Both the position numbers and the translations under genes were made by a program. The notes beneath the pieces are model-generated. The model was given only the letters and a program-made list of their open reading frames with translations. It was not told the origin of the DNA and made no database searches. From UBA6821 sp044236545 (GTDB lineage Bacteria; Verrucomicrobiota; Verrucomicrobiia; Chthoniobacterales; UBA6821), in the NCBI GenBank assembly GCA_044236545.1, contig JBIIGI010000061.1, positions 1 through 16,025 on the forward strand: a stretch of 16,025 nucleotides of DNA. The letters are read 5' to 3'. Below, piece after piece: positions 14,434-16,025 of this stretch (position 1 is the first letter of the stretch; every line of letters starts with the position of its first letter).

Positions 14434-16025
14434 ATGACAACATCAATGGCTGATCTTCAGCAACTCATCACCGCCTCGGTCAAAAACTACCGCGAAGGCA
14501 GCATCGTCAAGGGGCACGTCCTCGAGAAGCGTCCCAAGGAATTCCTCATCGACATCGGCTACAAGTCCGAGGGTGTGGTCTCCGCCTCGGAGTTTGACAA
14601 TCCCGAGGAAATCAATGTCGGAGACGAGGTCGAGGTTCTCCTCGAGCGCCTCGAGAACGACCAGGGAATGGTCATTCTTTCCAAGCAGAAGGCTTCGCAG
14701 CGCCAGAACTGGTCCAAGATCGTGAAGCTGTTCGAGGCCGAGGGCATCATCAAGGGCCGCGTCAAGTCCGTCGTCAAGGGCGGCCTGATCGTCAACGTCG
14801 GCGTGGAGGCCTTCCTCCCCGCCTCCCAGGTAGACATCAATCCCCCGAAGGATCTCACCCAGTTCGTGGGCAATACCTACGACTTCAAGATCGTGAAGCT
14901 CAACGAGGACCGCAAGAACGTCGTCCTCAGCCGCCGCGAACTCATCGAGGCAGAGCGCAGTGAGCGCCGCCAGCAGTTCCTCGGCACCATGAGCGCCGGC
15001 GACAAGGTCGAGGGAACCGTCAAGAACATCACCGACTTCGGGGCCTTCCTCGATCTCGACGGTATCGACGGACTCCTCCACATCACCGACATGTCCTGGG
15101 CCCGCCTCACCCATCCGAGCGAGGCAGTCAAGCCCGGCGACCGACTCACCGTCGTCGTCCTCGAGATCAACAAGGACAAGGAACGCATCAGCCTCGGCCT
15201 CAAGCAGCTCCAGTCCAATCCCTGGGACCGCATCGAGGAGCGCTTCCCGATCGGCCAGAAGATCAGCGGAAAGATCACGAACCTCATGCCCTACGGCGCG
15301 TTCGTTCAGATCGAGGAGGGAATCGAGGGACTCATCCACGTCTCCGAGCTCTCCTGGACCAAGCGCATCACCCGTCCTTCCGATGTCCTCACCCTCGGTC
15401 AGGATATCGAGGCCGTCGTGCTCGGCGTCAACAAGGCTGATCAGAAGATCTCCCTCGGCGTCCGCCAGCTCGAGCCCAACCCTTGGGACGAGATCGAGCA
15501 GCGCTACGTCATCGGCAAGCAGGTCCGCGGCCAGGTCCGCAACATGACCGCCTACGGCGCCTTCGTGGAGCTGGAGGAGGGCATCGACGGCATGGTGCAC
15601 GTCTCCGACCTCAGCTGGACCAAGAAGATCAACCACCCGAGCGAAGTCCTCAAGAAGGGCGACGAGGTGGATGCGGTCGTCATCGACATCGACAAGGCCA
15701 ACCAGCGCATCAGCCTCGGCGTCAAGCAGCTCGAGACCGATCCCTGGAAGGAGATCGAGGGCAAGTTCAAGGTCGGCGATCTCGTCAAGGGAACCGTCTC
15801 CAAGATCGCCAACTTCGGCGCCTTCATCGAACTCCCCGGCGACATCGACGGACTCGTCCACATCTCGCAGATCAGCGAGGACCGTGTCGAGAAGGTCAAG
15901 GATGTCCTCAAGCCCGGCCAGGAGGTCGAGGCCCGCGTCATCAAGATCGACAAGACCGAGCGTCGTCTCGGCCTCTCCATCAAGGCCACCGGCTACAGCG
16001 AGGAAGCACTCCGCAAGGAGAGCGA
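14434..16025 (+). CDS. rpsA: 30S ribosomal protein S1 (3' end beyond the window)
   Basis: S1 binds mRNA on the 30S subunit and helps unfold and load it. The 530 codons visible contain six S1/OB-fold repeats of about 87 residues, starting near residues 19, 105, 190, 272, 359 and 445. The last four are most canonical (GxVxNITDFGAFLDL..GIDGLLHITDMSW and variants), joined by NPWDxIExR linkers, as in proteobacterial S1 (557 residues in E. coli), so only the C-terminus is missing. ATG 14434 is taken as start; an in-frame ATG at 14446 is possible. No ribosome site lies at normal distance, which is common for rpsA and linked to autoregulation in E. coli. Strong GC3 bias produces long antisense open frames. 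Confidence 0.95.
   Translation, partial: MTTSMADLQQLITASVKNYREGSIVKGHVLEKRPKEFLIDIGYKSEGVVSASEFDNPEEINVGDEVEVLLERLENDQGMVILSKQKASQRQNWSKIVKLFEAEGIIKGRVKSVVKGGLIVNVGVEAFLPASQVDINPPKDLTQFVGNTYDFKIVKLNEDRKNVVLSRRELIEAERSERRQQFLGTMSAGDKVEGTVKNITDFGAFLDLDGIDGLLHITDMSWARLTHPSEAVKPGDRLTVVVLEINKDKERISLGLKQLQSNPWDRIEERFPIGQKISGKITNLMPYGAFVQIEEGIEGLIHVSELSWTKRITRPSDVLTLGQDIEAVVLGVNKADQKISLGVRQLEPNPWDEIEQRYVIGKQVRGQVRNMTAYGAFVELEEGIDGMVHVSDLSWTKKINHPSEVLKKGDEVDAVVIDIDKANQRISLGVKQLETDPWKEIEGKFKVGDLVKGTVSKIANFGAFIELPGDIDGLVHISQISEDRVEKVKDVLKPGQEVEARVIKIDKTERRLGLSIKATGYSEEALRKES

Noticed and set aside
14443..15861. 472-codon open frame on the minus strand
   Set aside because: Antisense shadow of rpsA. The Asp/Leu/Val-rich repeats mirror the S1 domains and GC-rich third positions; no ribosome site or family resemblance.

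Overview
The window looks like a chromosomal stretch of a Gram-negative bacterium, most likely Verrucomicrobiota. The pointers are a eukaryotic-type UDP-glucose pyrophosphorylase, an actinobacterial/verrucomicrobial-type GlgM glycosyltransferase, a six-domain ribosomal protein S1 and GC-rich codon use. The phylum call is an inference from gene families; no rRNA is present to confirm it. The window has two parts: an accessory region (1 to about 7,500) and an ordinary housekeeping region (about 7,500 to 16,025).

Accessory region. It opens with the 3' end of an IS256/Mutator-type insertion sequence: the last 31 codons of the transposase and its terminal inverted repeat, ending at about base 126. 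Directly abutting it is the rest of an Aat-like (leucyl/phenylalanyl-tRNA-protein transferase family) gene. Its family resemblance starts exactly where the IS ends, so the IS seems to have cut off the N-terminal part. Two nonribosomal peptide synthetase (NRPS) genes follow on the same strand: a free-standing adenylation protein with no carrier domain (708-2351), and a C-A-T-TE module (about 2465-6643) whose thioesterase lacks Asp at the usual catalytic position. Together they resemble a small peptide-assembly locus, possibly mixing aminoacyl-tRNA and NRPS chemistry, damaged at its 5' end by the IS. A very AT-rich stretch (about 6,660-7,150) with palindromes and a small acidic Ser-rich ORF (6993-7340) follows, and then a tRNA-Pro(CGG).

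Housekeeping region. On the minus strand, reading right to left, are fabG, sixA, glgM (GT4 maltose-1-phosphate/glycogen synthase) and obg; glgM and obg are 4 bp apart. Divergent from fabG, on the plus strand, is the UDP-glucose pyrophosphorylase gene. Convergent with that is rlmN (minus), and divergent from rlmN is rpsA (plus), which runs off the right edge. The UGPase and glgM genes point to glycogen and sugar-nucleotide metabolism; obg, rlmN, rpsA and tRNA-Pro serve the ribosome and translation; fabG serves fatty acid synthesis.

Four of the housekeeping spacers each hold one long imperfect inverted repeat, some built from simple repeated words. These are not classical intrinsic terminators because none has a clear T-tract. 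The best candidate for something undescribed is the Aat-like/adenylation/C-A-T-TE group.
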